Assembly (NCBI RefSeq): GCF_009905375.1
Contig: NC_133647.1
Coordinates: 52,758,506 to 52,822,505 of the forward strand
Direction: 5' to 3'
DNA: 64,000 nt
DNA from: Apium graveolens
Taxonomy: Eukaryota; Streptophyta; Magnoliopsida; Apiales; Apiaceae
Positions 11,030-21,473 of this stretch are shown piece after piece; positions within the stretch are counted from its first letter, which is position 1, and every line of letters begins with the position of its first letter. The translations under genes and the position numbers were made by a program. A model generated the notes under the pieces. That model ran no database searches. It was given only the letters and a program-made list of their open reading frames with translations, and was not told the origin of the DNA.

Positions 11030-11400
11030 TTTTTTTATTTTGTAATTTTATGCTTAACTTATGTTTGGACTTTTGTCTGTATTAAAACTTATTACCCTCC
11101 GGGGTTATTTTATATGCTACTCTCCCTATTCGCATCTCTCTCCTTTATTTTTCCGATACTTTAATATGCATTCAAACTTGACCTAAAGGGCCACACAAGT
11201 ATTATCACAACTCAAACATCCATAGGTTGAAATAATTTTGAACTCTTCAATTTCAAGTCTGGTTTTCCAAAACCTTACATAATATGGGTTCGACCCTGAT
11301 CAATAATAGCTAGAAAATAAAAATCCTACGCAAACGAAGCTTGAAGGTGCTTTTAAACCTACTTGTCACAATGACAAGTGAGAATCGTACTTCGACTATC
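11030..11400. other. Spacer between the convergent antisense gene and integrase end of Tat-A
   Basis: No gene is seen. Both the plus-strand antisense gene and the minus-strand pol end here, so the stretch probably holds 3' ends for two transcripts. Confidence 0.5.
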
Positions 11401-12107
11401 TTACACGTAGTAAACCTTCAGGTTTTGAGCGTGCCAGGTTCTCGGGACTTCAAAACCATCTATAGTCTCCAGCTTGTAGGTTCCTCTACCCTGAACGCTC
11501 TTGACTTTGTACGGCCCTTCCCAATTTGGGGAAAGTTTCCCTTTCTGTCCTACCCCAGAAGCTTCTATCTTCCTCAAGACTAGGTCACCTTGTTTAAAGA
11601 CCTTTCTTTAACCCTTAAGTTGTAGTAGAATGAAGCCTTCTTCCGATACTCTACTATCTTTGCATGTGCTTCATCTTGCACTTTATCGATTAAGTCCAGA
11701 GCCAACCTTTGTCCTTCCTCATTTTCCTCAGCATTGAAAGCCTGAATCCTTGGAGAGGAATGTGATATCTCCACTGGAACTACTGCTTCTACCCCATACG
11801 CCAACATGAAGGGAGTTGCTCCTGTCGTGACTCTACAGGTAGTCCTATAGGCCCATAATATGGGAAGTATCTCATCCATCCAATTATTTCTTGACTTCTC
11901 GATCCTCTTCTTTAGTCCATCCAGGATTATTCGATTTGCTACTTCCGCTTGCCCATTGGCTTGTGGGTGAGCCATGGAGGTGAACCGTAACTCAATTTCA
12001 TTTTCTTCACAATACTTCTTGAATTCATCGTTGTTAAACTACATTCCATTATCGGTGACTAGGACACGGGGAATTCCATATCGGCACATAATGTTTTCCC
12101 ACAGGAA
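11401..12107 (-). pseudogene. Integrase, C-terminal part, Tat-A
   Basis: This continues the core from 12108. The C-terminal half reads ANGQAEVANRIILDGLKKRI (catalytic Glu helix). Lesions: the TAA separating it from the upstream part, a TAG in the NGMQFNN-like stretch near 12040, and a one-base loss near 11600, where Tat-B reads RFFKQGD. The frame would otherwise reach TAA at 11401-11403, ending in VYYV as in Tat-B (44666). Confidence 0.82.
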
Positions 12108-14150
12108 TTATGCGACCTGTTTAGTTTTGATTTTGGCCAAGGGTTTGGCTTCAATCCACTTGGTGAAATAATCAATGGCTACAATCAGAAACTTCCTTTG
12201 TGTCGTGGCCATAGGGAAGGGCCCTAGAATATCCATCCCCCACATAGCAAAGGGAATAGGCGAGTTGATAGATGTCAGCATCTCGGGAGGTTGTCTAACA
12301 ACAGGTGCATGCTTCTGACAGCGGTCACACTTCTTCACATATTCTTTGGCATCAGCCATCATTTCCGGCCAATAAAAGCCTAGACGAGTTATCTTATGAG
12401 CCAAGGCCCTGCCCCCCAAGTGTTGTCCACAAATACCTTCATGCACTTCTTCAAGAGCCAAGCGTGGCTCATCGGGCCTGAGACACCTCAAGTAGGGAAC
12501 CACGAAAGATCTTTTGTAAAGAATCCCATCTATCAAAGAGTACGTTAGTGCTCGAACAGTTAACTTCCGTACTTCAGTTGCATCACTTGGCAACAAACCG
12601 GTTTGAATGTTAGCCTTGATAGGATCAATCCATGATGTCCCCAGGGCTATGGGAGCCACAAGCTTAACATCTATGCTTCGTGTCTTCAAAACACGGAAGT
12701 ACACACTTCCCGAACTTTCTTCTATCTCAGATGAAGCAAACTTTGATAGCGCATCTGCCTTAGCATTTTCTTCCCTTGGAATGTGTTCAACATGGCATTG
12801 ATTAAATTGGGTCATCACAGCCCTTACTAGGCGGACATACTTAGCCATCGTATCATCCTTTGCCTCAAATTCTCCCTTTATCTGGGATATGATCAGCTTC
12901 GAGTCTCCCCGGACCTTTAAGTTTTTGACTCTAAGTGTCCCAGCTAGACCAAGGCCAGCTATCAGGGCTTCATATTCTGCCTCATTGTTTGTGGTTGGGA
13001 AGTCTAGCTTCATAGCATACTCAATTAAGAACCCATCAAGGCTTTGCAAAACCAATCCTGCTCCACTGGAGTTTGTTTTTGATGCTCCATCAAAATAGAG
13101 AACCCAATATTCTTTATCATCCTTCTCTTTGCCCCCATTATCGACTCCCTTATCTTGAGTTATGGCATCTTCCTGCCCTCCGACTTCTTGGTTGGATATG
13201 GTACATTCCACCATGAAGTCAGCTAGTGCCTGGGCTTTTATTGCCGTACGTGGCTTATACTTGAGATCGAACTCTCCCAGCTCTATTGCCCACTTAATCA
13301 ATCTCCCACTTGCCTTGGGACTGTGAATGATATTTCTCAGGGGCTGATTTGTTAGCACCTCAATCTGGTGAGCCTGAAAATAAGGACGCAGCTTTCTCGA
13401 AGCCATTACCAAGGCTAAAGCGAATTTCTCAATAGTTGAATAATTCAACTCAGCACCATGCAAAATTTTGCTGACATAGTATACGGGTTTCTGGACTTTC
13501 AGCTCCTTCTTAACCAACACTGCGCTCAAGGCACTCCCTGAAACAGCCAAGTACAAGAATAAAACTTCATTCAAAGATGGCTTGGCCAACAACGGGGCTT
13601 GCGCCATATATTTCTTCAATTCTTCGAAAGTCTTCTGATTTTCCTCACTCCATACAAAGTCCTTAATATTTTTTAGTGACTTAAAGAATGATAGGCACTT
13701 GTCTCCTGACTTGGAGATGAATCGTCCCAGCGCAGCAACCCTTCCTGTGAGCTTCTGAACATCCTTGACAGTTTTTGGTGGTTCCATGTCCAGGATCGCC
13801 TTTATTTTATCGGAGTTAGCCTCAATTCCTCTCTTTGAGACCATCAATCCCAAGAATTTCCCAGATCCTACTCCGAAGGCACACTTCGTAGGATTCAACA
13901 TCATCTTGTGGTACCTCAGGACCTCAAAAGCTTCCCTCAAATGGGTTATATGATCAGTCTTTACTAGACTCTTGACTAACATGTCATCAACATAGACTTC
14001 CATAGTCTTTCCAATAAGGTCCTTAAAAATTTTATTTACCAACCTTTGATAGGTGGCTCCTGCATTCTTAAGTCCAAATGCCATAACAAGATAACAATAA
14101 ACACCAAAGTCAGTGATGAATGATACCTTTGGAATGTCATCCTTGTGCAT
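12108..14150 (-). pseudogene. pol: RT, RNase H, archaeal-type RNase H and integrase N-terminus, Tat-A
   Basis: The open frame of 680 codons has the RT active site YVDD at residues 53-56 (13983-13994), and RT thumb and connection to about 190. The gypsy-type RNase H (about 195-315) reads YLAVSGSA where an active enzyme has an Asp. A second RNase H (348-475; 13109-12726) has all four acidic residues: FDGAS, EAEYEAL, GDSKLI and AKADAL. This is the archaeal-like RNase H known from the Tat lineage. The integrase zinc finger (HLGGRALAH then CDRCQKH, about 577-613) and the first catalytic Asp (GMDILGPFP) follow. A TAA after TKQVA ends the frame. Before 14150 a TAG breaks the link to the RT N-terminus. 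Confidence 0.9.
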
Positions 14151-14389
14151 TTTGATCTAGTTGTATCCGCTAAATCCATCCATGAAACTCAGCATCTCAT
14201 GCACAGCAGTGGCATCGATCAAAGTATCAATCCTTGGCAATGGAAAACAGTCTTTAGGGCATGCATCATTCAGGTCAGTGAAGTCTATACACATCCTCCA
14301 CTTCCCATTAGCCTTCTTCACCATTACAGGGTTTTCCAACCATTCCGGAAATTGAATCTCCTCAATGAAACCAGCCTCTAAGAGCTTTT
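14151..14389 (-). pseudogene. RT N-terminal fragment, Tat-A
   Basis: It encodes the RT fingers: NPVMVKKANGKWRMCIDFTD, then LPRIDTLIDA and FMDGFSGYN. A TAG (CAG in relatives) at its end and a frameshift near 14390 separate it from its neighbours. Tat-B has this region unbroken (47842-47312). Confidence 0.85.
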
Positions 14390-15928
14390 CTACTTCTGTT
14401 TTATAGCATCTTGTCTTTCGGGGGCAAAATTTCTTTTCTTTTGTTTCACTGTCTTCCTGCTTGGATCCATGTTTAGCTTATGAGTAATCAGCCCCGGGTC
14501 TATGCCCGGCATATCAGCTGCTGACCAAGCAAACACATCATTATTTTCTTGCAAAAATTTCACCAACTTCCCTCTAAGGGGCTCCTCTAATGAGGCTCCA
14601 ATAAAAGTCATCTTCTCAGGATTCTCAGGGTCTAAAGGAATCGAAACCAAGTCTTCTGCTGGCTTTCCTCTCTTCTCATCATTTTCTCGGACATCCATAT
14701 CCTCAATAGGAAGAACCTGCCCCCCGACTCCATCTGCCCTCAAAGAGGCCACATAACAGCTTCTTGCCATTTTTTGATATCCTCTTTCTTCTCCAATCCC
14801 ATCTCGAGTTGGAAATTTCATAACTGAATGATAAGAAGAAGGGACTGCCTTAAAGGCATGTATCCCTGTTCTTCCCATGATAGCATTGTAGGTCGAACTA
14901 GCCTTTACTACCATAAAGTCCAACATCTGTGTTGCTTGCCTTGGTTCCGTACCTATGGTGGTTGGCAACTTGATTAAGCCTTCTACAGGACATTCTACTC
15001 CAGCAAATCCATATATCGGCATGTCAGTTGGTGTCAACTGGGAGTCGTTATACCCCATCCTTGGAAAGGTGTCGTGGAGCAAGATATCCACAGAAGCACC
15101 ATTATCTACAAGGACCCTCTTAACCGGGCTATTTCCTATTATCGGTGTTATGACCAGCGGGTCGTCATGAGGAAACTTTACACCCTCTAGGTCAGAATTA
15201 TCAAAAGCCAATGTTACTTCTGTCCTGGCCCTCTTCGGGGCTTCACCTACAATATGCATAACCTCTCTAGTATATATCTTTCTGGAATTTTTGGATAATC
15301 CGGAAGCAGTTGGACCTCCAAAGATCATGTTTATCACAGGCCCTCGAGGTCGCGGCCCTCCAAAAATTGCATTTATAACTGGCCCTCTAGGTTGGGGATT
15401 CCGCCCCTGATCGTCTTGGTCCCTCCTACGATCTTCAAAGTTCTTCCTTCCATTATTATTCATGTCCCCTCCTTCTCCAGTATACTTGTTCAATCTCCCT
15501 TTTCGAATCAAAAACTCAATTTCGTCTTTCAATTGCCTACACTCATCGGTGTCATGGCCAACATCTTTGTGAAATCTGCAATACTTGCTCTTATCTAGTT
15601 TGGCGGGATCAGCCTTCAAGGGCTTAGGCCAGCGAATATCTCTATCTTTCTCAATCTCCATCAAAATCTGGCTTCTAGGAGCATTCAGCTTAGCATATTC
15701 AGTGAACTTTTTCCCAGGTCCTCCCTTCTCGGGGGTTGAATCAGAATTTTGTTCAGTTCTAGGATACTTGTCCTTTGCAATATATTCTAAATCAGTTTTC
15801 CTCTTCTTGTTTCCAGTGGGCTCATTACTTACTACGGTCTTCCTCATACTTTCTTCAACCTTGATATACTTCCCTGCCCTCTCTTGGAGCTGCAACATAC
15901 TTTCAGGGGGATGTTTGGCCAAGGACAT
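14390..15928 (-). pseudogene. Gag C-terminus, protease and RT lead-in, Tat-A
   Basis: This is a 512-codon frame. It has a Tat-type zinc knuckle (YCRFHKDVGHDTDECRQLKD, about 15600-15540), a repeated GPVINxIFGGP linker and an aspartic protease motif (VDNGASVDILLHDTF, about 15130-15085) with the catalytic Asp present. The stretch leading into RT (FAWSAADMPGIDP, FAPERQ) is followed by a frameshift near 14390. Gag and protease share one frame here, as in Tat-B. Confidence 0.87.
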
Positions 15929-17112
15929 CTTGAAAAACTCATTTCTAGTTCCTTGTTATAGTGCTATCATGGCTACCTTATCATCAAGGTCCGGGACTTT
16001 TAAAGCCTCCTTTGTGAAACGATTCAGGTAATCTCTCAAGGATTCCTTAGCTCCCTGCACAATACTCATAAGAGATGCTGAACTTTTCTCATGGACTCTC
16101 CCACTGATGAATTGCTTAATAAAAGCCTGACTTAGCTCTCTGAAAGATCCAATAGAGTTTGGGGGTAAGCGACTGTACCATCTTTGAGCCATACCCGACA
16201 GGGTTTGAGGGAAGGCCCGACACTTAATAGCGTCATTCATAGGTTATAGCAGCAGTGCGTTAGAGAATGTCCTGACATGGTTAGCGGGGTCTCCAGTGCC
16301 ATCATAGGCTTTGATAGTGGGCATCTTGAATTTCCTTGAGATATGGGCATTCATTATCTCTTCTGTGAAGGGTGGAGTTTGATCATCCGGATCTCCAAGG
16401 GAAGGAGATTGCTTGGATCAGTTCTTGGGACGACAACCCTTCTTCGTACCGGACCATCCAGGTCTATGACAGGAGGAGGATTTCTCCCCCTAGGAGGTAT
16501 CTGGGGTCTGGTGGCCTGGTGAGCTTCCAAGTCACGCCTCAGCCTTTGGATCTCAGCCTCATGAGCCCTTATCCTTTCCTGCACTTCCTGAGGATTCGCC
16601 CCTTGGGTGCTTCGAGGGCATTGCCTTCCATCGGCCATCGGCTCCTTGCCAGGACGTCTCCTTCTTGGGGCCACTTCATCATCTGAAGATTCGGAATCTC
16701 TCTCAGTGTAAGGACCAGAAAATTCCCGATCCTCGGGGATAGGAGCTAAACCTCGTATATAAGGGGGCGATTGCCTTCGTGCTTCACTTCGCCCAGCATA
16801 TCCACTTCCTCCAACCTCAGGGTAAAGGGGCATCCCATAAGGGGGGTTAGTAGTAACAACAGTTGAATATTCATACCCGACGGGCCGAGAATTCACAGGT
16901 ATATGTACTTGTTGAACTTGAGGGTTCGTACCTTGAATAGTCGGGGGAGTCGTCCCTTATGGCTGAGGTTGAGTTGCCCCTATCTGGGCTTCCGCTTGAG
17001 TAGATGCATAAGTTGAGTGGGGAGGAATCTCCACGGTTGATGAAATCACCTGAGTTGTCCCTGATGGTGTTCCCTCCTCTAGAGCGCTAGTTGTTCTTCG
17101 TGTTCTCGCCAT
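15929..17112 (-). pseudogene. gag: gag N-terminal and capsid part, Tat-A
   Basis: The start is ATG at 17112 (MARTRRT), 13 bases after the PBS end. A disordered, acidic and Arg-rich stretch is followed by the retrotransposon gag core (KAYDGTGDPANHVRTF, WYSRLPPNSIGSF, AFIKQFISG). Lesions: TAA at 16957-16959, loss of one C near 16396 (ccc against cccc in Tat-B), and TAA codons near 16242 and 15954 in place of CAA. Tat-B is broken at other sites. Confidence 0.85.
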
Positions 17113-17125
17113 GGTTGTTATTCAC

Positions 17126-17143
17126 TTCCCACATACGGCGCCA
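17126..17143 (-). other. Primer-binding site of Tat-A (TGGCGCC type)
   Basis: On the minus strand it is TGGCGCCGTATGTGGGAA, two bases after the 5' LTR end. TGGCGCC sites are common in plant Tat elements; I do not assign the tRNA with confidence. Confidence 0.82.
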
Positions 17144-17145
17144 AA

Positions 17146-17712
17146 TGTTATGAATAAAAAACTAATATATATAATTGCTGTATTTAATACTAAGGAACGT
17201 GAGCTGCGAAGCTCGATTTGACTGCTCTTGTGTTTCGTGACTCAATCTGCCTTAACAAGATGCCTACGTACCTTGCTGATTGCCAAGGATCAAGTCAAAA
17301 AATGTAGTTCTGATTTGTGGGGTGAGACCCCTTATATAGATGTTGAGAGTCCTTGAATTGCACTTGGTATAGGAGACTTGGTGGGCAAGTCTCATAATGG
17401 ACTTTGGAGTCCTAGATAGTAGGAAACTGATTCCTTATCCTTTTAGGTCCCCTTGAGGCTAATCTACAAGGATTTATATCCCCAGTAGGACTTATCTTAA
17501 TAGCTGTTTTCCTCCTTTATTTATTAATTACGAAATTAATAAATAATCAGGGCTTTTGGGCCTTCTTTGTTCCATCAGGCCTGATCTGGTCCATCAGGCC
17601 TGATCAATGTGTTGACCTTTTTGGTCAGAATGTCATACATCTTCTTTTTGGGCCTAGCAGCCCACACCTTGCAATATTTAATTATACAATCAGGATTTAT
17701 TTATCCCTATCA
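17146..17712 (-). repeat. 5' LTR of Tat-A
   Basis: 567 bp, tgttatga to ccctatca on the plus strand. It pairs with 7244-7816. Confidence 0.92.
17331..17338 (-). promoter_or_regulatory. TATA box of the Tat-A 5' LTR
   Basis: The minus-strand TATATAAG lies in tctatataagggg and is conserved in all four Tat LTRs (7429, 40835, 50495 on the plus strand). It would drive the gag-pol RNA. Confidence 0.6.
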
Positions 17713-17717
17713 GCGGT

Positions 17718-18417
17718 GGACGGTGATGACCCTGTTCTGAGTCCTAAATATTTTAATAAATAAAATTTGTATAAATTATATTCGGGACTAAAATTTGGTT
17801 ATATGGCGATTCAAATTGATTTTTGTTGAGATTGGACATCGATTGATGTTTCGACGGGTAGACCTTTAAATAGAGGAGTCGCTGTCCAATTTTTCTAAAA
17901 ATTACCTTAAATTATAAATAGAGTTCATATACCTCGTTTATTATAAATTAAACTCTGATTGCTATGTGCACCATTAATGAGTATACGTTATTGATATTAA
18001 TATATTTGCGAGTCGAAAAATTATAGCGATGGGTAATTAGTTAGTGAGGAAAAGTCAAGCATACTCGGATGTCTAACCTAGGATGTTTCGATTTCGTAGG
18101 TTCGAGTCAAAGGACCCGGTAGTTCAAGTCAATTAGAGTTAAGCCAAAGTTAGTGCAAAGCTTCGCAAGGCAAGTACCACTGAACTAATCTTTTACAGTT
18201 CAGTATATGTGAATAGTTGTTTATTTAAAATACATACTGGAACAGAACAGTTTAAGTTACGTATTCCCCGTATTTAAATATGTTTTATTAACTGATGTTT
18301 TGGGGAAAAAGTAACTTCTGAAAATGCCTATCTCTAGATTGTGATTAAAATTAAAAAGAAATTTTTAGAATGTGTGTTGTAATGGTTTAAAAAGAGATAG
18401 GTGTAAATGGTTTTGGA
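17718..18417 (+). repeat. Tandem duplication in the Chromo-A LTR, unit 1 (main part)
   Basis: Together with 7157-7243 this makes one 787-bp unit that matches 18418-19204 nearly base for base. Tat-A sits inside this unit only. No gene is seen in either unit. Confidence 0.9.
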
Positions 18418-19204
18418 TCGGTGAAATTTATTAGGACACCCGGATATTTTCGGGCACCAATAAATTTTGCCGCCGCGTGCGATGAATTTTTACGAGCGCG
18501 CGGTGGATGGTGATGACCCTGTTCTGAGTCCTAAATATTTTAATAAATAAAATTTGTATAAATTATATTCAGGACTAAAATTTGGTTATGTGGCGATTCA
18601 AATTAATTTTTGTTGAGATTGGACGTCGATTGATGTTTCGACGGGTAGACCTTTAAACAGAGGAGTCGCTGTCCAATTTTTCTAAAAAATACCTTAAATT
18701 ATAAATCGAGTTCATATACCTCGTTTATTATAAATTAAACTCTGATTGCTATGTGCACCATTATTGAGTATACATTATTGATATTAATATATTTGCGAGT
18801 CGAAAAATTATAGCGATGGGTAATTAGTTAGTGAGGAAAAGTCAAGCATACTCGGATGTCTAACCTAGGATGTTTCGATTTCGTAGGTTCGAGTCAAAGG
18901 ACCCGGTAGTTCAAGTCAATTAGAGTTAAGCCAAAGTTAGTGCAAAGCTTCGCAAGGCAAGTACCCCTGAACTAATCTTTTACAGTTCAGTATATGTGAA
19001 TAGTTGTTTATTTAAAATACGTACTGGAACAGAACGGTTTAAGTTACGTATTCCCCGTATTTAAATATGTTTTATTAACTGATGTTTTGGGGAAAAAGTA
19101 ACTTCTGAAAATTTCTATCTCTAGATTGTGATTAAAATTAAAAAGAAATTTTTAGAATGTGTGTTGTAATGGTTTAAAAAGAGATAGGTGTAAATGGTTT
19201 TGGA
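18418..19204 (+). repeat. Tandem duplication in the Chromo-A LTR, unit 2
   Basis: A 787-bp direct copy that starts tcggtgaaat and ends ggttttgga. The joint shows little microhomology (ttgga/tcggtg). It preserves the uninterrupted Tat-A target. Confidence 0.9.
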
Positions 19205-19749
19205 AACTGGATAAAAAAAATCAGATATTGGATGGTCAGTTGGCGTAAGAGGTCCGTTATTAGGTAACGACCCAGCATGGTTGCGTAAGAAGCTAAGTCG
19301 GATGCGCGCACTGGTAGTCCTCTTAGTCCAGCATGACAGAGACCTAGCTAGTCTCTGAGTTCCGGAATGAAATTTGTGGTGGGATAGACTGATCAGCCGT
19401 CCCTAGAATTCATCCTCTTTTATATATCTGATAAAGTTGGAATAGTTTTAGTCCCCATAACGGGACCGGTGAATTATTGGTCCAGCAATGGACAATGGTT
19501 TTGGAAAGGAAATAGCATGCTAAAATTGAACTCTGGTATTTTGACACAGCACACTACAGATGATGTTATTTTGTAAAGCATGCTAGTTTTTATATCCAGT
19601 TTATACCTGTTTTACGGATTTCTCGTATATCAGTTTAATATATGTTCCTATATTGTTTTATACAACCTGTTACTGGTTATTCATATAGAGGTACTGTTGA
19701 GCAATAGATTGCTCACCCATGCAGCTGGTTTTGTATTTATTTATTGCAG

Positions 19750-19806
19750 ATGTCTAGAAGACCAGGTCAGCGTAGAGTGTCAGCCTCCGGTCCCGGCTCC
19801 TCCGAG
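19750..19806 (+). other. Candidate first coding exon of the leader protein, inside the LTR
   Basis: A 19-codon ATG frame (MSRRPGQRRVSASGPGSSE) follows an acceptor-like ttattgcag and ends before the donor-like gag|gtagtt at 19807. Splicing to 20252 (attgacag|tgg) keeps the frame and joins the leader ORF; the intron (19807-20251, 445 bp) carries the LTR end and PBS. Unspliced, it stops at once. Not a family I know. Confidence 0.45.
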
Positions 19807-20031
19807 GTAGTTTGTATCAGGCCCTGAGGTCTGATGAGTTGCTGTAATAAGTGAGAGTGTATGGTTTTGAATAAGTTAGTGTGTGTGTTGTAACCTAAAT
19901 AATACTTGAACCTGTTTCGGCTCCTGGTTGGGGTCGTGTATTATAATAATGTTTATTTAACAGTTTTTGTTATAATTTATCATATTTTTGGTGACGTCAG
20001 CCCCTGACCCCGGGCTTGAGGCCGTCACAGT

Positions 20032-20043
20032 TGGTATCAGAGC
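20032..20043 (+). other. Second primer-binding site of the Chromo-A tandem
   Basis: A perfect TGGTATCAGAGC two bases after the LTR end at 20029. This shows that the LTR is followed by internal sequence rather than by flanking DNA. Confidence 0.88.
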
Positions 20044-20251
20044 CACAGGTTCAAGTCCCTAATTTAGGTTAAGAAATGAGTTAGTAAGGTGTAGGAAGTA
20101 TGTCCTATAGTGTGAGTAAGCAACTCATGTCGAGGAGCAACCTTAAGTATAAGTCGAGGGTTCCGACGGCGTTACCCTGGCATCTATTAATATTTTAATA
20201 GACTTGCCCTAACCTTGTTCTGTCTTTCCTGTATATTGTTATGATTGACAG

Positions 20252-20819
20252 TGGCCTATAGTGATCTCCAGTTCTCCTTCTCGGGGAAACCCGTCAGACT
20301 CAGATGATTCAAATTCTGAGCAGACTTTGGATGTTGTAGCCGAGGAGACTTCCAGGCCTCCTCCACCTGTTCCTCCAGTTGTACCAAGAGGTGTGTCAGG
20401 ACCTAGTATCCGTCCTCGCTGGATACGAAGGTCAGTGTCGGCTATTAGGGATTTCCCTCCAGGGTGTGGTCCTAGTTCCTCCACCTCGAGACCACCTGTT
20501 CCTCCCTCTGTTCCTTCAGGTACATCCTCCCCGATCCCTTACCATGTTCACCGAGCGGTGAACCAGTCATTGATCATAGAGCAGAGCCCAGGGTTAGCAG
20601 CTCAGCTTGACCATATTCCGTTCGGGCATTTCTAGGGTATTCCTGCCCCTTCCCCAGATGTGCAGGAGAGAGTTAGATCCTTGACTCAGGCTGCAGTAGA
20701 GAGAGCTCGGACCATTGACCATTTCATTAGCTCCGAGTTTAGAGCTGTTCAGTACCAGGATCTTGTGAACTGGTTGGTATTTGAGTTAGGATCCATTGGT
20801 GGCAGTGGCAGTGGCTAGA
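20252..20819 (+). pseudogene. Leader ORF, second copy (Chromo-A tandem unit)
   Basis: It is the counterpart of 262-826, shifted by 19,990 bases. It keeps the frame where the first copy lost two bases (cagactcagatg near 20297) but has a TAG at 20633-20635 where the first copy has CAG (tttccaggg). The two copies therefore carry different lesions, and their shared ancestor was probably open from the acceptor at 20251 to the stop at 20817-20819. The composition is proline- and serine-rich, with no known domain. It has no gag behind it: the internal region is deleted from 20861. Confidence 0.5.
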
Positions 20820-20860
20820 TTAGACTTGCTGCAGTGAGATACAGAGCCCGGAGTTAGTAG

Positions 20861-20929
20861 CAGTTTTTGTTATAATTTATCATATTTTTGGTGACGTTAG
20901 CCCCTGACCTCGGGGTTGAGGCCGTCACA
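20861..20929 (+). repeat. 69-bp LTR tip, 3' border of Chromo-A
   Basis: It matches 19961-20029. It is joined to the leader at a cag microhomology (leader gcag, LTR aacag), which points to a deletion that removed gag-pol and most of the last LTR. Its exact LTR end (gtcaca) is followed by in-frame SIRE-A gag. Confidence 0.85.
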
Positions 20930-21473
20930 CTCAAGACTTATGAACTTGAGATGGATCAAATGAGCAAGAGGCATGAAAGAAAGTCAAGGACACTTTCTCT
21001 TAAGGCTGAGGAGGAATCTCCTAAAATGGCTACCTCAAAAAGGGGCAAAGGAAAGGCTCTCATCATAAAGTCTGATTCAGAGTCATCATATTCTGATGAT
21101 GATGATTCAGAAACTGAAAGTTTACCTGAAATAGATGATGATGAAGAGATGATGAAATTGTGTGCTCTTATGCTAAAGGGTATCACAGATATAGCCTACA
21201 GGAAATTCAAAAAGGGATAGAAGTTTTCCAGGAAAGGTGTAAGATCTGATAAGAAAGGGTTCAGAAAGTCTGAAGGCAAAGGTGCAAATTCTGACAGAGG
21301 AGACAACTCAAATGTCAAATGCTACAATTGTGGTGAAAGAGGCCACATATCTCCTGACTGCAAGAAAGGAAAAAGTCGAAAAGGCAAGGCACTTGTCACA
21401 AAGAAGAAAAGCTGGACATACACTTCAGATTCTGAAGATGAGGTGAACTATGCCTTGATGGCAAATGCTGATA
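20930..21473 (+). pseudogene. gag: gag of SIRE-A, middle part
   Basis: It begins LKTYELEMDQM directly after the Chromo-A border and continues through an acidic Ser/Asp stretch (SYSDDDDSETES), a TAG at 21218-21220 and a zinc knuckle CYNCGERGHISPDC (about 21320-21365). The frame is cut at AGC AGC by Chromo-B and resumes at 30138 in the same frame (DSS then PETAEL). It is an RNA-packaging protein; the N-terminal half is missing from the window. Confidence 0.85.

Larger units (their letters stand above)
7244..17712 (-). mobile_element. Tat-A: Ty3/gypsy Tat-lineage retrotransposon with an antisense gene
   Basis: This 10,469-bp minus-strand element is complete in outline: LTRs at 17146-17712 (5') and 7244-7816 (3'), PBS, gag, protease, RT, RNase H, a second RNase H, integrase, a plus-strand gene, repeat arrays and PPT. 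The TSD is gcagt (7239-7243) and gcggt (17713-17717). The uninterrupted duplicate of the target (cgcgcggtgg, near 18500) shows gcggt was the original. The LTRs differ at roughly nine substitutions in the first 280 bp by eye plus a small indel, so insertion is fairly recent. The second RNase H and antisense ORF are hallmarks of the Tat/Retand/Ogre group. Confidence 0.92.
5916..20029 (+). repeat. 3' LTR of Chromo-A, split by Tat-A and internally duplicated
   Basis: It starts tataacgac (the usual TG mutated to TA) and ends ggccgtcaca before a second PBS. Removing Tat-A and one TSD copy leaves 3,640 bp, which includes a 787-bp tandem duplication, so the unduplicated length is about 2.85 kb. It has AT-rich U3 sequence, a G-box with TATA-like element near 6588, a pyrimidine-rich leader, a TG-rich stretch (6850-6940) and, near the 3' end, a short ATG exon (19750-19806). 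No other gene is supported; small frames in 6512-7111 are low-complexity accidents. Confidence 0.85.
1..20929 (+). mobile_element. Chromo-A: Ty3/gypsy chromovirus (Tekay/Del-like), tandem and nested
   Basis: The order is LTR end (1-39), PBS, leader, gag-pol with chromodomain (to 5875), PPT (5901-5915), a full LTR (5916-20029) that holds Tat-A, then a second PBS and leader (20032-20860) and a 69-bp LTR tip (20861-20929). The LTR tip is followed directly by in-frame SIRE-A gag, so this element was probably inserted into SIRE-A; the matching left border and TSD lie outside the window. The LTR-internal-LTR-internal-LTR order suggests recombination between two copies, followed by an internal deletion. 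The lineage call rests on RT, integrase and the C-terminal chromodomain; Tekay versus a sister clade is inference. Confidence 0.85.

Noticed and set aside
11341..17100. Plus-strand frames across Tat-A pol and gag
   Set aside because: They are antisense shadows of the minus-strand coding sequence; the same holds for 45246-50404 in Tat-B.
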